A stretch of 13,384 nt of DNA, taken from the NCBI GenBank assembly GCA_041082235.1, contig JBDOIG010000148.1, forward strand, positions 1 through 13,384. The letters run 5' to 3'. Made by a program: the position numbers and the translations under genes. The notes beneath the pieces are model-generated. The model was not told where the DNA came from and searched no databases. It saw only the letters and a list, made by a program, of their open reading frames with translations. Shown in pieces: positions 1 through 5,843 of this stretch (positions are counted from its first letter, which is position 1; every line of letters begins with the position of its first letter). The stretch comes from CALJEL01 sp041082235. GTDB taxonomy: Bacteria > Nitrospirota > Thermodesulfovibrionia > Thermodesulfovibrionales > CALJEL01.

Positions 1-650
1 GGCTCTCCAAATTCTATCTATTTTATCTTGTTGTAGGAATTAAGACCTCATTTAGAAGGGATTGCGACTTTTTCTGGCTTCATGATTCTGGCTTTGTGAA
101 AGCCTCAGTAGGAATTAAGACCTCATTTAGAAGGGATTGCGACCCCCTACCGACAGGGAAAAATGTATTGAGGATGTATTCGTGTAGGAATTAAGACCTC
201 ATTTAGAAGGGATTGCGACGAGTCACTATACGAGAGATTAGGAGCACCAATAAACGTAGGAATTAAGACCTCATTTAGAAGGGATTGCGACATTTCTGCG
301 GCTTTTAGCAATCTCGATATTTTATCTTGTAGGAATTAAGACCTCATTTAGAAGGGATTGCGACTATATCTACAGTATATTTATTTATTACAGTATTTTA
401 GTAGGAATTAAGACCTCATTTAGAAGGGATTGCGACCTCTGTCTCTGATGGTTCAGGCTTTGACAGCTCAGGGTAGGAATTAAGACCTCATTTAGAAGGG
501 ATTGCGACAATAGCCCGTGCTGTATGAGTTTTCAAAGATCAGGTAGGAATTAAGACCTCATTTAGAAGGGATTGCGACCCCACTTCTTTTGTGGGCGCGG
601 GTGGCATCTTCTCCGTAGGAATTAAGACCTCATTTAGAAGGGATTGCGAC
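1..650 (+). CRISPR. CRISPR array, nine 36-bp repeats, left end outside the window
   Basis: Nine identical 36-bp repeats lie at 33-68, 108-143, 184-219, 256-291, 329-364, 401-436, 473-508, 543-578 and 615-650. Each begins GTAGGAATTAAGACC and ends AAGGGATTGCGAC. The eight complete spacers are 39, 40, 36, 37, 36, 36, 34 and 36 bp and differ from one another; bases 1-32 are a partial spacer, so the array continues to the left. The repeat end ATTGCGAC resembles the ATTGAAAC-type 8-nt crRNA handle common in type I-A/I-B/III systems, which suggests transcription on the + strand with the leader outside the window. Only about 49 bp separate the last partial repeat (1138-1162) from the next gene, leaving little room for a leader on the right, which agrees. 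No cas gene is present, so the type is not settled. Repeats and spacing are seen directly; orientation and type are inferred. Confidence 0.98.
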
Positions 651-658
651 AGCACGCC
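626..658 (+). repeat. Left copy of a 33-bp direct repeat flanking the four-helix-bundle element
   Basis: This stretch is the last 25 bp of CRISPR repeat 9 plus the next 8 bp (AGCACGCC). It matches 1138-1170 at 32 of 33 positions; the only difference is A651 against G1163. The match continues past the CRISPR repeat into GCACGCC, so it is more than the repeat itself. It may be a long target-site duplication made when the element between the copies inserted, or it may reflect duplication of a repeat-spacer unit. The match is seen directly; the mechanism is inference. Confidence 0.8.
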
Positions 659-666
659 ATGGCGTG
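653..666. repeat. 14-bp perfect palindrome next to CRISPR repeat 9
   Basis: CACGCCATGGCGTG is its own reverse complement. It starts two bases after the ninth CRISPR repeat and runs up to the left end of the four-helix-bundle element. The related string GGCACGCCTGCGCC follows the truncated CRISPR repeat on the far side (from 1163), but is not a perfect palindrome. It could be part of a spacer, part of the element's end, or a fold-back structure in the transcript. Confidence 0.7.
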
Positions 667-706
667 AAGTGAATTAGTTATTAGTGAGTTAGTGAGTCAG
701 AAATTT

Positions 707-1075
707 ATGGAAAAGATAAAAGATTTCAGGGAATTGATTGTATGGCAAAAGGCGCATGAATTATTTTTAGCAGTAGTTAAAGATATTGAGCAATTTCCGC
801 ATATTCAAGCAGCTCAGATTTTATCAGACCAGTTATTGAGAGCCTGTAGTTCAATTAGTGCGAACATTGCAGAGGGTTTTGGAAGAAGGCAGGGTAAAGA
901 GTATGTGCATTACTTGATAATAGCCCGTGGTTCTGCTACTGAAACATTGAATTGGCTTGTAAATTGTTTAGACCCGGGATGGCTTGATAAAAGAAGATTT
1001 ATTGAAAGAGAAAATTTATTACAAGAGATATTAAAAATGTTAAACAAAATGATTGCTCAAAAACTAATTCACTAA
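707..1075 (+). CDS. Four-helix-bundle protein (S23/intervening-sequence protein family, Avd-like)
   Basis: The protein of about 122 residues matches the family seen in 23S rRNA intervening sequences and as stand-alone genes. Hallmarks are the N-terminal KDFRELIVWQKAHEL, then SDQLLRACSSISANIAEGFGRR and a YLIIARGSATETLNWL helix. Family structures are four-helix bundles that form pentameric barrels, and the family is related to Avd, the reverse-transcriptase accessory protein of diversity-generating retroelements; the role of stand-alone members is not known. I prefer ATG 707, which gives the usual family N-terminus; an in-frame GTG at 692 would add five residues, lies inside the left end repeat and is the alternative. 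Neither has a clear Shine-Dalgarno. The last codons (CTA ATT CAC TAA) come from the 8-bp tandem repeat, so the repeat supplies the stop. No reverse transcriptase is nearby. Confidence 0.9.
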   Translation: MEKIKDFRELIVWQKAHELFLAVVKDIEQFPHIQAAQILSDQLLRACSSISANIAEGFGRRQGKEYVHYLIIARGSATETLNWLVNCLDPGWLDKRRFIERENLLQEILKMLNKMIAQKLIH

Positions 1076-1127
1076 TTCACTAATTCACTAATTCACTAAT
1101 TCACTGGTTCACTGGTTCCTGACTCAC
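1064..1127 (+). repeat. 8-bp tandem repeat at the right end of the element
   Basis: CTAATTCA occurs five times in a row at 1064-1103, followed by CTGGTTCA (1104-1111) and CTGGTTCC (1112-1119); CTGACTCAC overlaps the end at 1119-1127. The reverse complement unit TGAATTAG also occurs once at the left end (670-677). The first two units encode the end of the four-helix-bundle protein and its stop. In RNA the left and right blocks could pair in several registers and enclose the ORF in a loop. Confidence 0.9.
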
Positions 1128-1137
1128 TCCTTCAGCT

Positions 1138-1162
1138 GACCTCATTTAGAAGGGATTGCGAC
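1138..1162 (+). repeat. 5'-truncated CRISPR repeat
   Basis: These 25 bp are identical to the last 25 bp of the 36-bp CRISPR repeat. The 11 bp before it (CTCCTTCAGCT) match the missing repeat start at only one position. It is separated from repeat 9 by about 490 bp holding the four-helix-bundle element. Terminal CRISPR repeats usually decay at their 3' side in the transcribed direction; loss of the 5' side here fits disruption by the element better than ordinary decay. With the following 8 bp it forms the right copy of the 33-bp direct repeat. Confidence 0.92.
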
Positions 1163-1170
1163 GGCACGCC
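1138..1170 (+). repeat. Right copy of the 33-bp direct repeat flanking the four-helix-bundle element
   Basis: This is the partner of 626-658, with one mismatch (G1163 for A651). It spans the truncated CRISPR repeat and GGCACGCC beyond it. Confidence 0.8.
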
Positions 1171-1211
1171 TGCGCCGGAGTGATATGTTATTTGACTCTT
1201 TCAGCGGTTAA

Positions 1212-2369
1212 ATGTATACTTTTTATATGTTATCAAGGACGTATATAGCCTTTATATTTGTCCTGCTAATTCTGTCCTGCAGAGCTGCTGTAAAAGAGGC
1301 AAATTATACCCAGAAAGAGCCTCAGGGATTTGAAACAACAGCAGTAGCCAAAGTTAATGGCTCCGGGGTAGATGGATTCTATGGTGACTGTATTACTGTA
1401 TCAATCTTGAATCTTGATGACAGGGTTGAATATAGCATTGATGGCGGAAGGCTCTGGACTCCCTATAATGTGCCCTTTGAGATTTGCAGTTCAACAACAG
1501 TCCTTTATAGAGGAATCAGGTCAAAGGGTATAAGTAAGCCAAAAATAGTTGCCATAAATATTGATAAAAATCCACCTGAGGTGCTATCTGTAATAGAGCC
1601 ATCTCCGAATCCTGAGGGATGGAATAATTCAGAGGTAACCATTTCATTTATCTGCAGGGATCGGGAATCTGGCATAAAAGAATGCCCTTCTCCAGTAAGA
1701 CTCTCAGAGGAAGGAAGCTCCCAGGTCATAAAAGTAGTTGCAAGAGATAAAGTTGGCAATGAGGGTTTTACAGAGGTCAAGATAAATATTGACAGGACCC
1801 CTCCTCGGATTTCTATAACAGGTCTTATGGAAGGAAGGAGTTATTTCCTCTGCGATAAACCTTCTGCTGACTTCAGGGCAGAAGACAGCCTCTCAGGTGT
1901 AAAGGATGCAAGGGCATTTACAATCCCTGATGACAGGGCAGTGGGCTCCTTTAAATACATTGTCAGGGCAACTGACAGGGCCGGGAATCTAATTGAAGAG
2001 GTCAGGAACTATCAGATTATCTATAAGTTTGAAGGATTTGGGGTACCTGTAAGTTACAGAAAGCCCTTTAAACAGGGAAGTGTAATCCCAATTAGATTCA
2101 AACTCTCTGATGGATGCGGAAACAGGATAATTGATGCACAGGCTAAATTCATGATTGAGCTTGTATCAAGGGTTATCTCTGAAGACCCTACTGTTGAAAT
2201 AGAAGATGAGCCCCTCTTCGGTGACAGGGGTGACCTATTTTCCTATGATTATGTGACCGGAGAGTATGTCTATAATCTATCAACAGAGTCTTTATTTTCA
2301 GGCATCTGGAAGATATCAGTAACACTTAATGATGGTAAAACCTATTCTGAGATGGTCGCTATTAAATGA
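1212..2369 (+). CDS. Lipoprotein with tandem Ig-like domains
   Basis: The protein has 385 residues. A hydrophobic signal (about 10-21) ends in the lipobox ILSC, with Cys23 the likely lipidated residue, which predicts membrane anchoring after export. Residues about 60-115 resemble the chitobiase C-terminal/Fn3-like domain (VEYSIDGGRLWTPY). Two Ig-like repeats follow at about 120-194 and 195-270, each opening D-x-x-PP and closing A-x-D-x-x-GN, a pattern common in bacterial surface proteins. The C-terminal 280-385 is another beta-rich domain (SVIPIRFKLSDGCG to GIWKISVTLNDGKTYSEMV). The start may be ATG 1212 or ATG 1227; the second gives a more compact signal peptide, and neither has a clear ribosome site. 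The next gene overlaps by 4 bp (ATGA), implying translational coupling. No enzymatic motif is seen; a binding or structural role is likely but unproven. Confidence 0.85.
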   Translation: MYTFYMLSRTYIAFIFVLLILSCRAAVKEANYTQKEPQGFETTAVAKVNGSGVDGFYGDCITVSILNLDDRVEYSIDGGRLWTPYNVPFEICSSTTVLYRGIRSKGISKPKIVAINIDKNPPEVLSVIEPSPNPEGWNNSEVTISFICRDRESGIKECPSPVRLSEEGSSQVIKVVARDKVGNEGFTEVKINIDRTPPRISITGLMEGRSYFLCDKPSADFRAEDSLSGVKDARAFTIPDDRAVGSFKYIVRATDRAGNLIEEVRNYQIIYKFEGFGVPVSYRKPFKQGSVIPIRFKLSDGCGNRIIDAQAKFMIELVSRVISEDPTVEIEDEPLFGDRGDLFSYDYVTGEYVYNLSTESLFSGIWKISVTLNDGKTYSEMVAIK

Positions 2370-2605
2370 AAAAGATAATCGTATTTTTCATAATATTTGG
2401 TTTATTGCTTATCAATGCAGGAGAATCTGCAGCCCGCACAGAGGTTACATTCTATGTGTCTTTTGGTATTGTTATTGGAGGTTTTACACTCTTTTTATCC
2501 TTTGGTGGAGAGGATTACTCAACAAACCTCTTAAGGAATGAGGGGGCTGTAATATCACAGAATATTGAGCCTTCAACTTCCTGTTATCCTGTCCTCAGAT
2601 GGTGA
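2366..2605 (+). CDS. Small exported hypothetical protein
   Basis: This 79-residue protein starts inside the stop of the lipoprotein gene (ATGA overlap), good evidence that it is translated and coupled to it. Residues 1-23 (MKKIIVFFIIFGLLLINAGESAA) read as an N-terminal signal peptide cut after an alanine-rich stretch. A second hydrophobic stretch, TEVTFYVSFGIVIGGFTLFL, follows at about 25-44 and could be a membrane segment or a buried beta hairpin. The remainder is polar with one cysteine. I do not recognise a named family. The incomplete gene at 13296 has a similar plan (signal peptide, then DEVYFYIT), so the two may be paralogs. Confidence 0.75.
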   Translation: MKKIIVFFIIFGLLLINAGESAARTEVTFYVSFGIVIGGFTLFLSFGGEDYSTNLLRNEGAVISQNIEPSTSCYPVLRW

Positions 2606-2628
2606 ATCAAGCCACACCTTTCTTTTTT
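2601..2628 (+). terminator. Weak candidate terminator after the small exported gene
   Basis: GGTG (2601-2604) and CACC (2615-2618) can form a four-pair stem with a 10-nt loop, followed by the T-rich run TTTCTTTTTT. The stem is short and overlaps the gene's last codons, so this is a weak call. Confidence 0.25.
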
Positions 2629-2650
2629 ATAATTGCATAAAATAAAAAAA

Positions 2651-2679
2651 TGAACAAAAAATAATTTCTGTGGTAAAAT
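2651..2679 (+). promoter_or_regulatory. Candidate sigma-70-type promoter for the redox operon
   Basis: TGAACA (2651-2656, four of six to TTGACA) and TAAAAT (2674-2679, five of six to TATAAT) are 17 bp apart. They lie in the 242-bp AT-rich gap before the nuoE-like gene. A start near 2686 would give a leader of about 160 nt. In AT-rich DNA such matches are common, so confidence is limited. Confidence 0.35.
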
Positions 2680-2694
2680 AAATACTCATATTTT

Positions 2695-2738
2695 TATTGT
2701 TACCATAAGTAGTGAGCATGTAACCTGATGTAACAATA
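2695..2738. promoter_or_regulatory. Inverted/direct repeat cluster, possible operator
   Basis: TATTGTTAC (2695-2703) and GTAACAATA (2730-2738) are perfect 9-bp inverted repeats. ATGTAAC also occurs twice, starting at 2718 and 2728, exactly 10 bp apart and so on the same helix face. The cluster lies just downstream of the candidate promoter and upstream of the redox operon, where a repressor site or leader structure would be expected. The regulator is not known. Confidence 0.4.
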
Positions 2739-2776
2739 TGATGTATCTCATAAACAGAGGTCAGGATTTCAGAAAT

Positions 2777-2813
2777 CAGAAGTCGAAAAAAATTCAATAA
2801 TTTTTAGCTTCTG
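2777..2813 (+). other. Imperfect hairpin in the leader of the redox operon
   Basis: CAGAAG (2777-2782) pairs with CTTCTG (2808-2813), and inside it AAAAATT (2788-2794) pairs with AATTTTT (2799-2805) around the loop CAAT. A separate short palindrome, GATTTCAGAAATC, lies at 2765-2777. These may fold in the untranslated leader; no known riboswitch family is recognised. Confidence 0.35.
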
Positions 2814-2847
2814 TTAGCTGATCTCTGTATGTGTACAGGGAGGTAAG

Positions 2848-3345
2848 ATGAAGATAGAAGAGCTTAATGATTCGCTTATAGATGCCATCTATAAGGGTAC
2901 AGCAGAGGTTGCTACACCTGAACAAAAAAGAAGGGGGCTCCTTATTCATGCACTTCAGGAGATACAGAAGGAGTATAACTATTTACCAGAAGATGCCTTA
3001 AGACAGCTTTCAAAGAAGCTCCAGATACCCCTTGCTGATATTTACAGCACAGCCTCATTTTATAAACACTTTTATTTTAAGCCACGTGGTAAGAATGTTG
3101 TCTGCGTATGCATGGGAACGGCCTGTCATGTGAGGGGTGCATCAAAGGTACTTGAGAAATTTAAGGAGACCCTCCAGTTAAATGAAGGTGAAACAGCACC
3201 AGACCTCTCCATTACCCTTGAGACAGTTGGTTGTGTAGGATGTTGTGGGCTTGCCCCTGTTGTTACAGTGAATGAAGAGGTTATAGGTGCTGTGAGTCCT
3301 AAGAAAGTAGAAGAAATAATACGGACTGTAAAGGCTGAGAAATAA
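2848..3345 (+). CDS. nuoE: NuoE-like [2Fe-2S] subunit of an NADH-linked oxidoreductase
   Basis: The 165-residue protein has the NuoE/HydC-type layout: an N-terminal helical part (about 20-70, with LPEDALRQLSKKL and IYSTASFY) and a thioredoxin-like domain binding one [2Fe-2S] cluster. The ligands are visible as C88-x4-C93 (CMGTAC) and C129-x3-C133 (CVGCC). In complex I, NAD-dependent hydrogenases and formate dehydrogenases this subunit partners NuoF in the NADH module in the cytoplasm. The length is normal for the family. The start ATG is preceded by a good ribosome site (AGGGAGGT, 2837-2844). The nuoF-like gene begins 10 bp downstream, so the two form an operon. The sequence alone does not say whether the enzyme is complex I, a hydrogenase or a formate dehydrogenase. 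Confidence 0.93.
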   Translation: MKIEELNDSLIDAIYKGTAEVATPEQKRRGLLIHALQEIQKEYNYLPEDALRQLSKKLQIPLADIYSTASFYKHFYFKPRGKNVVCVCMGTACHVRGASKVLEKFKETLQLNEGETAPDLSITLETVGCVGCCGLAPVVTVNEEVIGAVSPKKVEEIIRTVKAEK

Positions 3346-3355
3346 GAGGTAACTT

Positions 3356-5230
3356 ATGGAAAGGCTTAAAAGCATTGACGAATTGAGAAGACTCAGAGAA
3401 AGACTTTCAGCAGAATTTTTTGCTGAAAAGCCAATGGCAAGGGTCTGCTGTGGTACTGCTTGCACAGCCTCTGGTTCAGCAAAGGTTATAGATGCCCTTG
3501 AGGCCGAGGCAAAGGCAAGAGGGATAGAACTTGAGATTATTAAGACAGGATGTCAGGGAATGTGTCAGAGGGGACCAAATTTAAATATGGAGCCTCAGAA
3601 TATCTATTATCAGAAGGTGACACCTGAAAATGCAAGATGGCTTGTTAGTTACACACTTATTGGAGGAATGCCCTTCAGGCAGAATCTCTTTAGAGAAGAT
3701 ATAATCCATGAACCCATTCCTCACATGACTGACATGCCTTTTTATAAAAAACAGGTAAGGATCGCCTTAAGAAACAATGGCAGGATAGACCCAACAAATA
3801 TATACCACTATATAGCAGCAGGTGGTTACAGGGCACTTGAAAAGGCCCTTACTGAGATGACACCTGACCAGGTACTTGATGAGGTCGACAGGGCAAATCT
3901 TCGTGGAAGGGGTGGCGCAGGCTTTCCCGCTGGAAAGAAGTGGAGGCACACAAAACATTCACCAGGAGATATAAAATTTGTTGTTGCTAATGGTGATGAG
4001 GGTGACCCAGGTGCATTTATGGACAGGGCAATTATGGAAGGAGATCCCCATAGCCTTTTTGAGGGTATGCTTCTATGTGCCTATGCCATAGGTGCAAAGT
4101 ATGGTTTTGTGTATGTGAGGCATGAATATCCCCTTGCGGTGAAACACTTAAGACATGCAATAAAACAGGCAGAGGAAATCGGGCTTCTTGGTAAAGATAT
4201 CCTTGGCACAGGGTTCAGCTTTTACCTTGATGTACGTGAGGGAGCTGGTGCCTTTGTATGCGGTGAGGCGACTGCCCTTGTTGCATCCATAGAAGGTGAA
4301 AGGGGATTTCCAAGAGCAAGGCCACCAAGACTTTCTGAGCCAGGAGGAGGTGTCTGGGGCTATCCCACAAATCTTAATAACATAGAGACCTATGCCTGTG
4401 TACCTGTGATAATTGAAAAGGGTGCAGACTGGTTCAGGAGCATCGGGACAGAGAACTCTCCCGGCACAAAGGTCTTTGCCCTGACAGGAAAGGTAAAGAA
4501 TACAGGCCTTGTGGAAGTTCCAATGGGTATAACCCTGAGAGAAATAATCTATGAGATAGGTGGCGGAATAATAGGAGATAAAAGATTTAAGGCTGTCCAG
4601 ACTGGTGGCCCATCAGGTGGATGTGTACCAGAACAGTTTCTTGATATGCCTGTTGATTTTGATTCTCTTAAAAAAGTTGGCTCTATGATGGGTTCCGGTG
4701 GGATGGTTGTTATGGATGAGGATACCTGCATGGTGGATGTGGCAAGATATTTCCTGAGCTTCACGCAGTCTGAATCCTGTGGAAAGTGTCCACCCTGCAG
4801 GATTGGCACATATCAGATGCTCCAGATTATGGAAAGGATATGCTCCGGTCATGGAGAGCATGGAGACATTGAGAGGCTTGAGGAGCTTGGAAGCCTTGTC
4901 CAGACGGGCTCACTCTGCGGATTGGGGCAGAGCGCACCAAATCCTGTACTTTCAACAATAAGATACTTCAGGGAAGAATATGAAGAGCATATATACGATA
5001 AATACTGCCGTGCAAAGGTCTGTAAGGGTCTCGGTGTATTCACTATAGATCAGGAGACCTGTTTTAAATGTGGACTCTGCAAGCAGGCCTGTGCCTATGA
5101 TGCAGTGAAGGTGACAAGGGATAGATACTTTATAGATCAGGATTACTGTCAGAAATGCAAGGCCTGCTATCTTGCCTGTCCTATAGGAGCTGTGAAGATA
5201 GAAAGGGCAAAAAGGCCTGTTGCAAAATAG
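3356..5230 (+). CDS. nuoF: NuoF-like NADH/FMN-binding subunit with extra ferredoxin domains
   Basis: The 624-residue protein carries: a thioredoxin-like [2Fe-2S] domain at about 28-110 (C31/C32, C36, C66, C70); the NADH- and FMN-binding core (GRGGAGFPAGKKW at about 184-196, EGDPGAFMDR at 215-224, REGAGAFVCGEATAL at 294-308); an SLBB region; the N3-type [4Fe-4S] motif SCGKCPPCRIGT with C475, C478, C481 and C521; and two C-terminal ferredoxin [4Fe-4S] motifs (C569/572/575/579 and C598/601/604/608). This long form is typical of HydB/HndC/HymB-type soluble enzymes and of NAD-linked formate dehydrogenases rather than classic complex I NuoF, which lacks both end domains. It should take electrons from, or give them to, NAD(H) through FMN. 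An AAGAGGT ribosome site lies at 3344-3350. Confidence 0.95.
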   Translation: MERLKSIDELRRLRERLSAEFFAEKPMARVCCGTACTASGSAKVIDALEAEAKARGIELEIIKTGCQGMCQRGPNLNMEPQNIYYQKVTPENARWLVSYTLIGGMPFRQNLFREDIIHEPIPHMTDMPFYKKQVRIALRNNGRIDPTNIYHYIAAGGYRALEKALTEMTPDQVLDEVDRANLRGRGGAGFPAGKKWRHTKHSPGDIKFVVANGDEGDPGAFMDRAIMEGDPHSLFEGMLLCAYAIGAKYGFVYVRHEYPLAVKHLRHAIKQAEEIGLLGKDILGTGFSFYLDVREGAGAFVCGEATALVASIEGERGFPRARPPRLSEPGGGVWGYPTNLNNIETYACVPVIIEKGADWFRSIGTENSPGTKVFALTGKVKNTGLVEVPMGITLREIIYEIGGGIIGDKRFKAVQTGGPSGGCVPEQFLDMPVDFDSLKKVGSMMGSGGMVVMDEDTCMVDVARYFLSFTQSESCGKCPPCRIGTYQMLQIMERICSGHGEHGDIERLEELGSLVQTGSLCGLGQSAPNPVLSTIRYFREEYEEHIYDKYCRAKVCKGLGVFTIDQETCFKCGLCKQACAYDAVKVTRDRYFIDQDYCQKCKACYLACPIGAVKIERAKRPVAK

Positions 5231-5231
5231 T

Positions 5232-5237
5232 GAGGTG
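5232..5237 (+). promoter_or_regulatory. Ribosome site fixing the start of the NuoF-C-like gene
   Basis: GAGGTG lies 3 bp before ATG 5241 and just after the nuoF stop. It favours ATG 5241 over the in-frame upstream TTG at 5220, which would overlap nuoF. The short spacing makes it a modest site. Confidence 0.5.
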
Positions 5238-5240
5238 TTT

Positions 5241-5843
5241 ATGACAGAGGTAAAAGAAAAAAAGGTTGAGGACATAAAAAAAGAGGCTGAGGCTCAAATA
5301 AAGTGTCCTGTGGGAAGGTCCCTCTATTATATCACCGAGTTTTTGAATGGTCCCATGTGTGGAAGGTGCTTCCCCTGCGAGATGGGCACATATGAGGCAA
5401 GAATAAGGCTTGAAAGGCTTGTAAATGGAGAGGGCTCTCCTGCTGATATAAATGCCATTAAAAAGATTATGAACTATATGCTTACAGCCTCTATGTGTAT
5501 GAAGGGCAAGAACACGGCAAAATTTGTCCTTGAATGGATAGATACAGGAGTATTTGATGCCCATACCAAGGGTGAATGCCCTGAGATGGAGTGCAGAGGC
5601 CTTATCAGATACAGGATCAGACCAGAGCTTTGCATAATGTGTGGTGATTGCAAGGATGTATGTAAATTTAATGCAATACTTGGAGAAAAGAGAAAACCTT
5701 TTCTAAGTGGCTATCTTCCTTTTGAGATAAGGCAGAGGAGATGTACAAGGTGTGGTGAATGTATAAAGGTATGTCCAACAGGAGCTATTGTCCTTGAAAG
5801 CAGGTCAGTCTTTGAAAAAGCCCGCGAACCTGTAAATAAATAA
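5241..5843 (+). CDS. Stand-alone NuoF C-terminal-like iron-sulfur protein
   Basis: This 200-residue protein corresponds to about the last 165 residues of the preceding NuoF, without the NADH/FMN part. MCGRCFPCEMGTYE (C40, C43, C46) plus SMCMKG (C86) mirror the NuoF N3 cluster ligands SCGKCPPC and SLCGLG. ECPEMECRGL (C113, C118) mirrors NuoF YCRAKVCKGL, with the same C-x4-C spacing. Two ferredoxin [4Fe-4S] motifs follow (C131/134/137/141 and C168/171/174/178). It thus keeps all ligands for three [4Fe-4S] clusters and is probably an electron-transfer subunit of the same complex. It likely arose by partial duplication of nuoF or by recruitment of a related domain. The next gene begins within its stop codon (TAATG). 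What it connects to is not known. Confidence 0.85.
   Translation: MTEVKEKKVEDIKKEAEAQIKCPVGRSLYYITEFLNGPMCGRCFPCEMGTYEARIRLERLVNGEGSPADINAIKKIMNYMLTASMCMKGKNTAKFVLEWIDTGVFDAHTKGECPEMECRGLIRYRIRPELCIMCGDCKDVCKFNAILGEKRKPFLSGYLPFEIRQRRCTRCGECIKVCPTGAIVLESRSVFEKAREPVNK

Larger units (their letters stand above)
665..1134 (+). mobile_element. IVS-like element carrying a four-helix-bundle gene, lodged in the CRISPR array
   Basis: A single four-helix-bundle gene is bracketed by complementary ends. The left end (about 665-700) reads TGAAG followed by degenerate 8-bp units TGAATTAG, TTATTAG, TGAGTTAG and TGAGTCAG. The right end (1064-1134) carries the same units in inverse orientation, CTAATTCA five times, then CTGGTTCA, CTGGTTCC, CTGACTCA and CTTCA. 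GTGAGTCAG at 692-700 is the exact complement of 1119-1127. Intervening sequences in bacterial 23S rRNA are known to have this layout: complementary ends enclosing an ORF of the same protein family, excised by RNase III. Here the host is a CRISPR array: repeat 9 is on the left and a 5'-truncated repeat on the right. Exact ends are uncertain; mobility is inferred from position and flanking duplication. Confidence 0.6.

Noticed and set aside
1..32. The partial first spacer and spacer 4 both end in TATTTTATCTT
   Set aside because: AT-rich 11-bp string offset by two bases relative to the repeat; no further similarity.
509..519. Spacer 7 shares AATAGCCCGTG with the four-helix-bundle gene at 919-929
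   Set aside because: An 11-bp match is expected by chance about once or twice when all spacers are compared with both strands of this window; no extension or flanking match.
1505..1780. Antisense ORFs within the lipoprotein and other genes (also 3178-3465, 4549-4961, 5181-5564, 8964-9443)
   Set aside because: They lie opposite genes with clear family motifs, lack ribosome sites and read as low-information shadows.
2329..2541. A + strand ORF overlapping the lipoprotein end and the small exported gene
   Set aside because: The alternative frame at 2366 has an ATGA overlap and a signal peptide; this one has neither.
5220..5240. Upstream TTG start for the NuoF-C-like gene
   Set aside because: It overlaps the end of nuoF and lacks a ribosome site; ATG 5241 follows GAGGTG.
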